From an uncultured Prevotella sp. (lineage in GTDB: Bacteria; Bacteroidota; Bacteroidia; Bacteroidales; Bacteroidaceae), in assembly GCA_905233245.1 (NCBI GenBank), contig CAJODK010000010.1, forward strand, positions 1-58,144: DNA of 58,144 nt, written 5' to 3'. The position numbers and the translations under genes are program-made. The notes under the pieces were generated by a model. That model did not search any database, was not told the origin of the DNA, and worked only from the letters and a program-made list of their open reading frames with translations. Positions within the stretch are counted from its first letter, which is position 1, and the number at the start of each line of letters is the position of its first letter. Of this stretch, positions 34,036 to 42,093 are shown in pieces.

Positions 34036-34734
34036 ATGGCAAATATACAGATAGAAAATAGTTGGAAAAGTGTTCTTGAAGACGAGTTTGAGAAGGCGTA
34101 TTTTAATAATTTAACCTCCTACGTTCGTAGTGAATACAGACATCACACATGCTATCCGCCGGGACCTGATATTTTCAATGCTTTCAATCTGTGTCCCATA
34201 GATAAGGTCAAGGTGGTTATCCTTGGCCAGGATCCTTATCACGGAGCAGGTCAGGCGGAAGGATTATGTTTCTCAGTAAAAACAGGAACGGCGTTACCTC
34301 CATCACTTATTAATATATTTAAGGAGGTGAAGAATGATGTTGGAAACATTCCTGCTGTTATTAGAGATTCTTATGGAAGTGTTTTATATGATGGTTCTCT
34401 TCGCAGATGGGCTGAGCAGGGAGTATTTCTACTCAATACCTGCCTTACTGTTAGAGAACATGAAGCCTTCAGCCATTCCAGAAAAGGGTGGGAGATTTTC
34501 ACAGATGCTGTTATAAAGGTGATTTCGGATAGGCAGGAGAATGTAGTGTTTATGTTGTGGGGTGGTCCTGCTCGCCAGAAGAAAAAATTAATAGATACTA
34601 CCAAGCATCTAATACTTGAAAGTGTCCATCCTTCACCTTTATCTGCAAATAAAGGAGGGTGGTTTGGCAATCACCATTTCTCGAAATGTAATGAATGGTT
34701 GTCGCAACATGGTAGGGAACCTATAAAATGGTAA
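34036..34734 (+). CDS. ung: uracil-DNA glycosylase
   Basis: Ung (232 residues) removes uracil from DNA and starts base-excision repair. The catalytic water-activating motif GQDPYHG (Asp66) and the DNA-intercalation motif HPSPLSA (about 191-197) are both present, as is the LLNTCLTVREHE uracil-binding strand. It ends three bases before the convergent DUF3109-like gene. Confidence 0.97.
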   Translation: MANIQIENSWKSVLEDEFEKAYFNNLTSYVRSEYRHHTCYPPGPDIFNAFNLCPIDKVKVVILGQDPYHGAGQAEGLCFSVKTGTALPPSLINIFKEVKNDVGNIPAVIRDSYGSVLYDGSLRRWAEQGVFLLNTCLTVREHEAFSHSRKGWEIFTDAVIKVISDRQENVVFMLWGGPARQKKKLIDTTKHLILESVHPSPLSANKGGWFGNHHFSKCNEWLSQHGREPIKW

Positions 34735-34737
34735 TTC

Positions 34738-35346
34738 CTAGTATAAACCTTCAGGAATGTGCTTGGCAGCTTCACAGAGCGCCACATACCAGTCTTCGCC
34801 AAATCTGCGAATTAATGGTTTCTTAAGAAACTTATAAATAGGAATTTTAAGTTCGTTTCCTTTTTTTACAGCATCCTTACACACGTGCCATCGATGATAG
34901 GCTAGGGCTGTGAGGCCATTGCTTAGAGTATCTTCGCGAATAGGGTAGAGCGCGCATGAAATAGGTTTCGGCCATTCTGTCCTCCCTTCGCGAAATGCCT
35001 TTTCATAAGCGCAGAGACAGCAGTTTTTCACGATTTCATCGTCAAGATTAAGGTCTTTGTAGCAGGTGAAGACGCAATCTCTGCCGTTTACTATGCTCGT
35101 AACGAGATCTCCATCCTTATCTGTGCATGCTACGCCCTGTGTCTCAACGATGAGTTGAGCTTGTATAGACATATCATGTCTCACTTCTTCAAGATTCTCT
35201 TCCAATAGGTCTATTTCCTCTAGCGTAACGGGAGCTCCTGCATCCCCTTCAATGCAACAAATCCCCTTACATTTTGTAAGGTCACAGCAGAAATTCTCGG
35301 TTAGGATATCGGAAGAGACAAGTACGTTGTCGATTTGGATTATCAT
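34738..35346 (-). CDS. DUF3109-family cysteine-rich protein
   Basis: The 202-residue protein carries many cysteines, with CCDLTKCKGICC near residues 20-31, then CVFTC and CCLC in the middle and CALYP further on. This layout matches the DUF3109 family, related to YkgJ-type zinc or iron-cluster proteins, whose function is unknown. Its start overlaps the stop of the AraC-type gene by one base (TAATG), so the two are translationally coupled. Confidence 0.75.
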   Translation of the reverse strand: MIIQIDNVLVSSDILTENFCCDLTKCKGICCIEGDAGAPVTLEEIDLLEENLEEVRHDMSIQAQLIVETQGVACTDKDGDLVTSIVNGRDCVFTCYKDLNLDDEIVKNCCLCAYEKAFREGRTEWPKPISCALYPIREDTLSNGLTALAYHRWHVCKDAVKKGNELKIPIYKFLKKPLIRRFGEDWYVALCEAAKHIPEGLY

Positions 35347-36242
35347 TATTGTTCAATACCGTTGCGATAATCTGAAGGAGTAACGCCCACATTCTCTTTG
35401 AAATATTTGCCAAAGAATGACTGTGATGGGAAATTCATGTCGCTTGCTATCTCTGACATTTTCTTGTTGGTATGGCGTAACTGATTGCGTATCTCCGTTG
35501 TAACAAATTTATCAATCCACTCATTGGGCGTGCGGCGGCTCACAGTAGAAATTACTTCACTGAGATATTTTGGAGTTATCCCCATCTGTTTCGCATACCA
35601 CTGTACCTGACGCTGAGCACGGAAGTTATTCTCTACCAGTTGTACAAACTCCACGAATATTCTCTCGCCTCTAGTTTGTTTATCCTTTTTCTGTGGTTGG
35701 TTGACTACCTTGTCGAATGCATTATTAAAGTCATACAGCAAAGAAAGAATAAGCAGTCTTATGACATCTTTGCGGAATCGATGCTTTGGCATTAGTATCC
35801 TTTTTGTTATTATGTCAAAATACTGCTTTGCTATCTCAATCTCCTCGTCCTGAATGTCGAAGACAGGGTGATTATGGCTCAACAGGAAGATATCACTCAT
35901 GTAGGATACATCAGAGAGGACGTCATGAAGCATTTTGTATGATATGAATATGCCAAAACCATCGAAGTCATCACTAAAAGCGATGTTGTCCACCACCGAT
36001 TCGTCTGTTATCACCATTACTTGCCTGTTGCTTACCACTCTCCGTTTATTGTTCACTTCTAGGGTGACAATACCAGAGGTGCATATGCCAATAAATACAC
36101 ATAGAGACATACGACGTGCCTCAGTCATGCTCGGCAACATTTTCATGGTGTCTAGCAGGGCAATATCATTGTCCAATTTCAGCAAATCATACTTTGCAGT
36201 CAGGCTGTCAATCGTTATTGGTGTAATTAGTTTATTCCTCAT
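35346..36242 (-). CDS. AraC-family transcriptional regulator
   Basis: The protein (298 residues) has an N-terminal cupin-like sensor part (1-150) and a C-terminal double HTH (about 205-298: VQWYAKQMGITPKYLSEVIS ... KMSEIASDMNFPSQSFFGKYFKENVGVTPSDYRNG). No ligand can be named. It lies 14 bases after gyrB and overlaps the DUF3109 gene, so it may be co-transcribed with gyrB. Confidence 0.88.
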   Translation of the reverse strand: MRNKLITPITIDSLTAKYDLLKLDNDIALLDTMKMLPSMTEARRMSLCVFIGICTSGIVTLEVNNKRRVVSNRQVMVITDESVVDNIAFSDDFDGFGIFISYKMLHDVLSDVSYMSDIFLLSHNHPVFDIQDEEIEIAKQYFDIITKRILMPKHRFRKDVIRLLILSLLYDFNNAFDKVVNQPQKKDKQTRGERIFVEFVQLVENNFRAQRQVQWYAKQMGITPKYLSEVISTVSRRTPNEWIDKFVTTEIRNQLRHTNKKMSEIASDMNFPSQSFFGKYFKENVGVTPSDYRNGIEQ

Positions 36243-36256
36243 AATGGGGAAAGCTT

Positions 36257-38230
36257 TTATGCATCTATATTAGCGTACGTAGCGTTCTCTTCAATAAACT
36301 GGCGGCGTGGCTCTACATCATCACCCATAAGCATAGAGAATATCTCGTCTGCTTCTGCTGCATTCTGTATCGTCACCTGCTTTAGCAGTCGTGTCTCGGG
36401 ATTCATGGTCGTATCCCACAGTTGCTCTGGGTTCATCTCACCCAAACCTTTGTATCGCTGTGTGTGGAGACGTGAATCATCAGCATCACCATCGCAGTAT
36501 GTCTGTATGAACTTGATACGATCTTCTTCCGTATAGCAATACTCTTTATGGTTCTTGTATGTGCATTGATAGAGCGGGGGCGTAGCGATGTAGAGATGTC
36601 CCTCCTGTATCACTTTTGGCATGAAGCGGAAGAAGAGTGTCATGATGAGTGTGTCAATATGTGAACCATCGACATCTGCATCGGTCATGATGATAATCTT
36701 GTCATAACGCAGTTTGTCAATATTAGCCTCCTTTGAGTCCTCTCCATCAACGCCAAAGCGTACACCGATGGCTTGAAGTATAATACTTACGGACTCTGCC
36801 TCGAAAACCTTGTGCCACTGTACCTTCTCCACATTGAGAATCTTACCGCGGAGAGGCAGAATAGCCTGAGTATGGCGGTCGCGTCCCTGCTTGGCAGAGC
36901 CACCCGCAGAGTCACCCTCGACCAGGAATATCTCTGTTTTCTTTGGATCACGGCTGGAGCAGTCTGCAAGTTTGCCTGGCAGTCCGCCGCCCGACATCGG
37001 ATTCTTACGTTGAACGCTCTCACGTGCTTTGCGAGCTGCTATACGTGCTGTTGCTGCCAGTATCACCTTCTCGCAGATTGTATGAGCCTCCTTCGGATGT
37101 TCTTCGAGGTAGTTGTTCATGGCCTCACCGACAGCCTGCTGCACAGCGCCGTTTACTTCCTTGTTGCCAAGTTTAGTCTTTGTCTGTCCCTCAAATTGTG
37201 GCTCTGCCACCTTAACGGAGATGATAGCTGTGAGTCCCTCACGGAAATCGTCGGGTGCAACCTCTATCTTCGCCTTATCCATCTGCTTACGCAACTGGTC
37301 GTCCTCATCTGCATACTTTTTCAGTGAGCGTGCCAGTGCCACACGGAATCCCGTCAGGTGTGTACCACCCTCGATGGTGTTGATGTTGTTTACGTATGAG
37401 TGGATGTTCTCTGAATAGTCATTATTATAGAGCAGAGCTATCTCAATAGGTATGCCTGCCTTTTCTGTCTTTAGGCATATTGGCTCGCCAATGATGGAAG
37501 TGCGATGGCGATCTACGTAGCGCACAAACTCCTTCAGCCCCTCCTTGGCATGGAATGTCTCAGGCTTCCTCAGGTTGCCCTCTTCGTTAGGACGCATGTC
37601 TGTCAGGGTAATGGTGATGCCAGCATTAAGAAACGCCAGTTCACGCATTCGACGTGCTATAATATCATACTTGTATACGGTATCAGTGAATATAGAGCCA
37701 TCAGGCCAGAACTGCTGACGAGTACCACGCTTTTCAGTCTCTCCTACCACTTTTACTGGGTAGAGAGGCTTGCCCTTCTCGTACTCTTGCTGGTATATCT
37801 TGCCATCGCGGAATACTTGTGACAGCATGTGTGTTGACAATGCATTTACACAACTCACACCCACGCCGTGCAGACCGCCAGATACTTTGTAGGAACCCTT
37901 GTCAAACTTACCGCCAGCATGCAGTACTGTCATTACAACTTCCAGAGCAGACTTATGCATCTTTGGATGCTCGTCAACAGGTATGCCTCGACCATTATCT
38001 TCTACTGTGATAGAGTTGTCTTCATTGATTACCACCTGTATATCGGTACAGTAACCAGCCATAGCCTCATCAATAGAGTTGTCTACGGTCTCATTAACAA
38101 GGTGATGCAGACCTTTTTCTGATATATCACCGATGTACATGGCAGGACGCTTGCGTACGGCCTCTAAACCTTCCAGCACCTGAATACTACTACCATCGTA
38201 GTTTTTAACTTTTGTCTGATTCTCTTCCAT
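36257..38230 (-). CDS. gyrB: DNA gyrase subunit B
   Basis: GyrB (657 residues) is the ATPase subunit of the enzyme that introduces negative supercoils. The GHKL ATP site (ETVDNSIDEAMAGYC, EDNGRGIPV, SGGLHGVGVSCVNALS) and the TOPRIM part (EGDSAGGSAKQGRDR, DADVDGSHI) are clear, and the C-terminal QLWDTTMNPETR is gyrase-like. Length suits a Bacteroidetes GyrB. ParE is an alternative, but the full set of motifs favours GyrB. Confidence 0.94.
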   Translation of the reverse strand: MEENQTKVKNYDGSSIQVLEGLEAVRKRPAMYIGDISEKGLHHLVNETVDNSIDEAMAGYCTDIQVVINEDNSITVEDNGRGIPVDEHPKMHKSALEVVMTVLHAGGKFDKGSYKVSGGLHGVGVSCVNALSTHMLSQVFRDGKIYQQEYEKGKPLYPVKVVGETEKRGTRQQFWPDGSIFTDTVYKYDIIARRMRELAFLNAGITITLTDMRPNEEGNLRKPETFHAKEGLKEFVRYVDRHRTSIIGEPICLKTEKAGIPIEIALLYNNDYSENIHSYVNNINTIEGGTHLTGFRVALARSLKKYADEDDQLRKQMDKAKIEVAPDDFREGLTAIISVKVAEPQFEGQTKTKLGNKEVNGAVQQAVGEAMNNYLEEHPKEAHTICEKVILAATARIAARKARESVQRKNPMSGGGLPGKLADCSSRDPKKTEIFLVEGDSAGGSAKQGRDRHTQAILPLRGKILNVEKVQWHKVFEAESVSIILQAIGVRFGVDGEDSKEANIDKLRYDKIIIMTDADVDGSHIDTLIMTLFFRFMPKVIQEGHLYIATPPLYQCTYKNHKEYCYTEEDRIKFIQTYCDGDADDSRLHTQRYKGLGEMNPEQLWDTTMNPETRLLKQVTIQNAAEADEIFSMLMGDDVEPRRQFIEENATYANIDA

Positions 38231-38257
38231 TAAAAAAGTCTTTCTTTATATTCTTTG

Positions 38258-38265
38258 CAAAGTTA
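38258..38265 (-). promoter_or_regulatory. promoter of gyrB
   Basis: TAACTTTG on the minus strand, 27 bases before the gyrB start codon. Confidence 0.7.
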
Positions 38266-38321
38266 GCAAAAAAAAATGAAATATCAAAACAAAATCCGCA
38301 CAAAAAAGACGTAAAAAAAGT

Positions 38322-38355
38322 AAAAAAGGTTGCTACCCCTCACGAGCCGCAACCT
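38322..38355 (-). terminator. terminator of rpsT
   Basis: On the minus strand AGGTTGC pairs with GCAACCT and a run of T follows. It lies 50 bases beyond the rpsT stop and upstream of the gyrB promoter. Confidence 0.8.
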
Positions 38356-38404
38356 AAAAAAATTATTATGGAAACAATCTTGTATATTCTTTTGCTAGCA
38401 GAAG

Positions 38405-38659
38405 TTATCCCAGCTTCTGGATGTGCTGTGCCAGACTGGACTTGATGTTTGCAGCCTTGTTCTTGTGAATAACGTTCTTTTTTGCCAGTTTGTCAAGCAT
38501 CTGCTGCACCTTTGGATAGAGAGCAATTGCCTCGTCCTTGTTTGTCATAGCGCGGAGCTTGCGAACCGCATTGCGCATTGTCTTTGCGTAGTACTTGTTG
38601 TTGAGAGTCTTTGTCTTGGTCTGACGAATTCTCTTCTCACATGATTTGTGATTTGCCAT
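38405..38659 (-). CDS. rpsT: 30S ribosomal protein S20
   Basis: S20 (84 residues) binds 16S rRNA early in 30S assembly. It begins [21 protein letters not shown] and has the usual helical, Lys/Arg-rich composition and the [17 protein letters not shown] end. It probably shares a transcript with tRNA-Glu upstream. Confidence 0.97.
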   Translation of the reverse strand: MANHKSCEKRIRQTKTKTLNNKYYAKTMRNAVRKLRAMTNKDEAIALYPKVQQMLDKLAKKNVIHKNKAANIKSSLAQHIQKLG

Positions 38660-38826
38660 TTGATTTTGTTTCTTTATTGCCGCCTTTGGCGACGTTGTTA
38701 ATATTAGCTTATGGGTCTTGCGCCACTACAGCTGCCCTAGGCGGGATGCCATAGGAGGACTTTCTCTTCCTCTCATCCCTTTGCCACCACGTGTGAGCAT
38801 CTCTGCTCGATGACAAATAATTTATG
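38660..38826 (-). promoter_or_regulatory. structured leader between tRNA-Glu and rpsT
   Basis: No gene is seen in this 167-base stretch. Reading in the direction of rpsT it contains a hairpin GAGCA/TGCTC near 38797-38809 and a strong hairpin GTCGCC-AAA-GGCGGC about 25 bases before the start codon. S20 is autoregulated in some bacteria through its leader, so a control role is possible. No known riboswitch is recognised. Confidence 0.4.
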
Positions 38827-38898
38827 TAGCGTGTAGGGGAGTCGAACCCCTCTTGCAAGAATGAAAATCTTGAGTACTAACCGATATACGAACACGCC
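38827..38898 (-). tRNA. tRNA-Glu (TTC)
   Basis: The 72-base sequence folds into a full cloverleaf: acceptor GGCGTGT with ACACGCT (one G-T pair), anticodon stem CAAGA/TCTTG around loop TTTTCAT (anticodon TTC), and T-arm AGGGG-TTCGACT-CCCCT. CCA is not encoded. Confidence 0.95.
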
Positions 38899-38918
38899 GT
38901 TTTTCCGTTAAGCGGGTG

Positions 38919-38926
38919 CAAAGGTA
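38919..38926 (-). promoter_or_regulatory. promoter of tRNA-Glu/rpsT
   Basis: TACCTTTG on the minus strand, 20 bases before the tRNA 5' end. Confidence 0.7.
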
Positions 38927-38989
38927 CTTATTTTTTACAATATATACAAATTTTATGGGCACATTTTTTCTCAAAAAGAATTATTTTAT

Positions 38990-38997
38990 TACTTTTG
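38990..38997 (+). promoter_or_regulatory. -7 element directly before recO
   Basis: TACTTTTG fits TAnnTTTG and ends eight bases before the recO ATG at 39006, predicting an almost leaderless transcript. Confidence 0.55.
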
Positions 38998-39005
38998 TCC
39001 TCGCA

Positions 39006-39725
39006 ATGCACAATAAAACTCGCTGCATAGTACTCCGCACGGTGAAATATGGTGATGACAAACTCATCATCGACTTCCTCACGAGGGAGGAGGGTAGAGT
39101 GTCGGCTGTCTGGAAGATTTCCACCTCACGAACGGCAAAGGTTCGACGCCAGTATTTTCAGGCTATGTCTATTCTGGATGTTGAACTTGAGCAGTCTCCC
39201 TGCAAGCAGATGACACGTATTAAGGAGGCTCATATTGCCGTTCCTTATCATACGATGAATGCAGACTTGGCCAAGATGTCCATCGCTTTTTTTATAGCCG
39301 AGTTTCTGCACTATGTCACTCGTGACACACGCTCTGATGCTATTCTGTATGATTTTGTGGAGCAGAGTATGAGATGGCTTGATGCCAGCGACAAGGGCAT
39401 TGCCAATTTCCACCTGATGTTCATGATGCGTGTTTCCATGTTTCTAGGTTTCCAACCCGACCTGAGTAGTTATCGTGATGGCGCTTTATTCGACCTTCGA
39501 GAGGGCTTTTTTACATCTGTCACTCCATTTCATAGTGACTATCTGAATGTGGATGATGCCCGCCGGATGCTGACCCTCATGCGTATGTCTGTTTCCAATT
39601 TGCACCTGTTCCCTCTCTCTCGTAGTGAGCGCAATCGTATCATAGACTTCATTCTCCTTTACTATCGCCTTCACATCCCTCAGTTTGGTGAGATGAAGAC
39701 TCTCGAAGTCCTGCGTGAGTTCTGA
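39006..39725 (+). CDS. recO: DNA repair protein RecO
   Basis: RecO (239 residues) loads RecA with RecR and anneals strands in the RecFOR pathway. The N-terminal OB-fold start TRCIVLRTVKYGDDKLIIDFLTREEGRVS is typical; the Zn-binding Cys of some homologues are absent, as in many Bacteroidetes. The long upstream extension in frame (30 codons) is discarded because it crosses the promoter. The stop abuts the stop of convergent glsB without a gap. Confidence 0.9.
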   Translation: MHNKTRCIVLRTVKYGDDKLIIDFLTREEGRVSAVWKISTSRTAKVRRQYFQAMSILDVELEQSPCKQMTRIKEAHIAVPYHTMNADLAKMSIAFFIAEFLHYVTRDTRSDAILYDFVEQSMRWLDASDKGIANFHLMFMMRVSMFLGFQPDLSSYRDGALFDLREGFFTSVTPFHSDYLNVDDARRMLTLMRMSVSNLHLFPLSRSERNRIIDFILLYYRLHIPQFGEMKTLEVLREF

Positions 39726-40673
39726 TTATCCTAAGGAATGTTCCCTTACAAAGGACTCAATGTGGCGCTTGCGTTTGTTCTCGAATATTTCGTCTGCTGC
39801 AATGAGGATACCAGTCTCCTCCACATCACCGAATTCGTCATTGATAGCTGTACCAAAGAGTTTCATTGTTGGCGATAGGTTCATATAGGCATTCACCAGA
39901 GGTGGGATATTGAATCCCAGAGCACGGATGCCGCCATTAAGTATGCGATAGTCCTCCTTGAAGTCTCTGCCACAGAACACCTGAGCGAGTTCCTCTTCTG
40001 GCGTTTCCAGTTTCAGCGGGTCTTTCGGATATATTAGGTTTTCCTTATCATCAAAATACTTCTTGAGGAAATACAATATCAGATCCCTTCCGAAGCGTAT
40101 ATAGTCTGGGTACATTGTCATCTTGCCAAAGTAGTACTTCATCTTTGGATTGACCACGGTCAAAGCTCCAAGTCCGTCCCACAGATTGTCTAGGGCAAAG
40201 AGGCTCTTGGCTCCCATCTTGCTGCTCTGATATTCAGGAGTGACGAATGAGCGTCCCAATTCTATGGTGTAGGGTGCATACTCCTGGATAAACTTCTCCG
40301 AGAAGGTAAACATGTGGCTTGTGGCCAGTCTTGGCTGACCACTCTCATCATATGTCCATTGATCGCCCATGATGTAGCGATACCCTCCAATTATTTCCTC
40401 TGACTCTGGATTCCATACGATGAGCTGTTTATAGCAGTTTTCGCAGGTATCAAACTCATCCAAGTCGAGTTCCTTGCCCGTGCCACCGCCAGCCATACGG
40501 AATGTTATCTCTCTCAGTCGTCCGATCTCGCGCATCAGGTTTGGTGAGTCGTGATAGGTGAAGATATACACCTCGTTATTGCTCTTGTTGGTCATGCGCA
40601 TCCTCTTATCAGGCGTCAGCTCAGCCTTGATAAGTTCCTTAGGCACTGGTGGTATGATTTCCTTCTCTTTCAC
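39726..40673 (-). CDS. glsB: glycine N-acyltransferase of glycine-lipid synthesis
   Basis: The 315-residue protein belongs to the GNAT/OlsB-like acyltransferases (IGRLREITFRMAGGGTGKELDLDEFD ... GGYRYIMG ... ELGRSFVTPEYQ). In Bacteroides the glsB product acylates the amino group of glycine with a 3-hydroxy fatty acid, and glsA, the neighbour, adds the second chain. The two genes are 11 bases apart here, in the same order of action as expected for one operon. The assignment rests on family plus pairing. Confidence 0.8.
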   Translation of the reverse strand: MKEKEIIPPVPKELIKAELTPDKRMRMTNKSNNEVYIFTYHDSPNLMREIGRLREITFRMAGGGTGKELDLDEFDTCENCYKQLIVWNPESEEIIGGYRYIMGDQWTYDESGQPRLATSHMFTFSEKFIQEYAPYTIELGRSFVTPEYQSSKMGAKSLFALDNLWDGLGALTVVNPKMKYYFGKMTMYPDYIRFGRDLILYFLKKYFDDKENLIYPKDPLKLETPEEELAQVFCGRDFKEDYRILNGGIRALGFNIPPLVNAYMNLSPTMKLFGTAINDEFGDVEETGILIAADEIFENKRKRHIESFVREHSLG

Positions 40674-40684
40674 GTTATTATCCG

Positions 40685-41518
40685 TTATACTTTCAACTTA
40701 TAGACTACATCCTGTACGTACTGAGCCCATTCGCTAGCAGTCTTTGACTTGTCGAATGTTTGCCAGGAAATTGGTTTCCCGATGTATATGGTAAATTTCT
40801 TGCCACTATTTCTGAACATCTCATCGGGCAACCATAGCGTTGCGATGGTAAACTTCATTTTCAGTCGGTCGCCAATGTTTGCTATGCGATAGAAGCGGTC
40901 AGAGTTTCTTCCGTCAAAGAATATGGGCACTATATCGCGATGTGTCTTTATGCTCTTTGATATAAAGGTTTTCTTCCATGGTAGGTCGCGTATTACACCG
41001 TTCTTCTTCCTCGAGCAGATGCCTGCGGGGAACATTACCACGTGGTGCTCAGAACCAAATACAGCCTCTACCATTTTTGGGAAGTCCCTTCCTTCTTTGC
41101 CTGTCTTATTGATGGGGATGCACAGAGGGGCTAACCCCGGAAGGTTCATCAGCATGTCGTTCACTAGATAGCGGAAGTTGTCATTGTATCTCTCGCCGAT
41201 CACCGCCCCTACGCTGACTCCATCGATAGCACCAAGAGGGTGATTGCATACGAATGTGTATCTCTTGCCATCACTGTCATCAGGAAGATTTTCCTTGCCC
41301 ACCACCTCTATCTCGTTGTTCAGATAACTGATGCAGTGCTTCAGCCATGGCGTGCCTACCTCGTCCTTCGCTTTCCATAGGAAATCATTGATGATATCCT
41401 GATGTATGGTGTTCTTGAGCCAGTTAACCAAAAAACGCGGCACCAAACGAGCCTTGCTACCCATTTTCGAGCGCAATATCCTATCTACGTCAACTGTTTG
41501 TTTGGTTACCTCTATCAT
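40685..41518 (-). CDS. glsA: glycine-lipid O-acyltransferase (PlsC-like)
   Basis: This 277-residue acyltransferase has the NHPLGAIDG motif (the His/Asp pair of the PlsC superfamily) and VVMFPAGICSRKK as block III. It would add the ester-linked acyl chain to N-acyl-glycine made by GlsB, giving a glycine lipid of the membrane. It is the first gene of the pair. Confidence 0.8.
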   Translation of the reverse strand: MIEVTKQTVDVDRILRSKMGSKARLVPRFLVNWLKNTIHQDIINDFLWKAKDEVGTPWLKHCISYLNNEIEVVGKENLPDDSDGKRYTFVCNHPLGAIDGVSVGAVIGERYNDNFRYLVNDMLMNLPGLAPLCIPINKTGKEGRDFPKMVEAVFGSEHHVVMFPAGICSRKKNGVIRDLPWKKTFISKSIKTHRDIVPIFFDGRNSDRFYRIANIGDRLKMKFTIATLWLPDEMFRNSGKKFTIYIGKPISWQTFDKSKTASEWAQYVQDVVYKLKV

Positions 41519-41540
41519 AATAGATTTCGCAAAATCCCTG

Positions 41541-41548
41541 CAAAGTTA
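41541..41548 (-). promoter_or_regulatory. promoter of glsA-glsB
   Basis: TAACTTTG on the minus strand, 22 bases before the glsA start codon. Confidence 0.65.
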
Positions 41549-41589
41549 CGAAAAAAAATGTAGAATGAAGAATTAAGAGTGAAGAATTT

Positions 41590-42093
41590 TCAAATAACTC
41601 CTTTTTTTTCTCCCAGTTCAATCACTTCCAGATCCCTTATCTCTTCTCCATTGATGACAAATCTCACCAGCGTCCTCACGGGCTGCTGACCATACAGCCC
41701 TGCTGCTCCAGGATTGATGTGTAGCATGTGTAGCTGGTGGTCATACATCACCTTGGTGATATGTGAATGTCCTGATATAAAGAGTTTTGGAGGCTTGGCA
41801 TATATCTGTCTCGCTATCGAACGGTCGTATTTACCTGGATAACCACCGATATGTTTCATCAGTACATCGACACCTTCGCACTTCCATCGCAGCATCTCGG
41901 GAAATTCGTGTCTCACCACGTCGCCATCAATATTTCCATACACCCCTCTCAGTGGTGCTATATCCCTTAGACGATCGGCTATTTCTATCGTACCGAAGTC
42001 GCCAGCATGCCATATTTCGTCACACTCCGCAAAGTACTTCGCATAGCGCTCATCCCAGTGATTGTGCGTATCTGAAAGTAGTCCTATTTTCAT
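41590..42093 (-). CDS. YfcE/MJ0936-type metallophosphoesterase
   Basis: This 167-residue phosphodiesterase has the metal motifs MKIGLLSDTHNH, WHAGDFG, GVYGNID and SGHSH of the calcineurin-like family. Small YfcE-type enzymes cleave phosphodiesters in vitro; the physiological substrate is not known. It overlaps the end of the SLC13-type gene by four bases. Confidence 0.85.
   Translation of the reverse strand: MKIGLLSDTHNHWDERYAKYFAECDEIWHAGDFGTIEIADRLRDIAPLRGVYGNIDGDVVRHEFPEMLRWKCEGVDVLMKHIGGYPGKYDRSIARQIYAKPPKLFISGHSHITKVMYDHQLHMLHINPGAAGLYGQQPVRTLVRFVINGEEIRDLEVIELGEKKGVI

Noticed and set aside
38660..38826. RNase P RNA fragment suggested by GAGAAAGTCC
   Set aside because: Only one short match; the rest of the core and the expected length are absent.
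38916..39005. N-terminal extension of RecO
   Set aside because: It crosses the promoters of recO and tRNA-Glu; homologues begin at the later Met.
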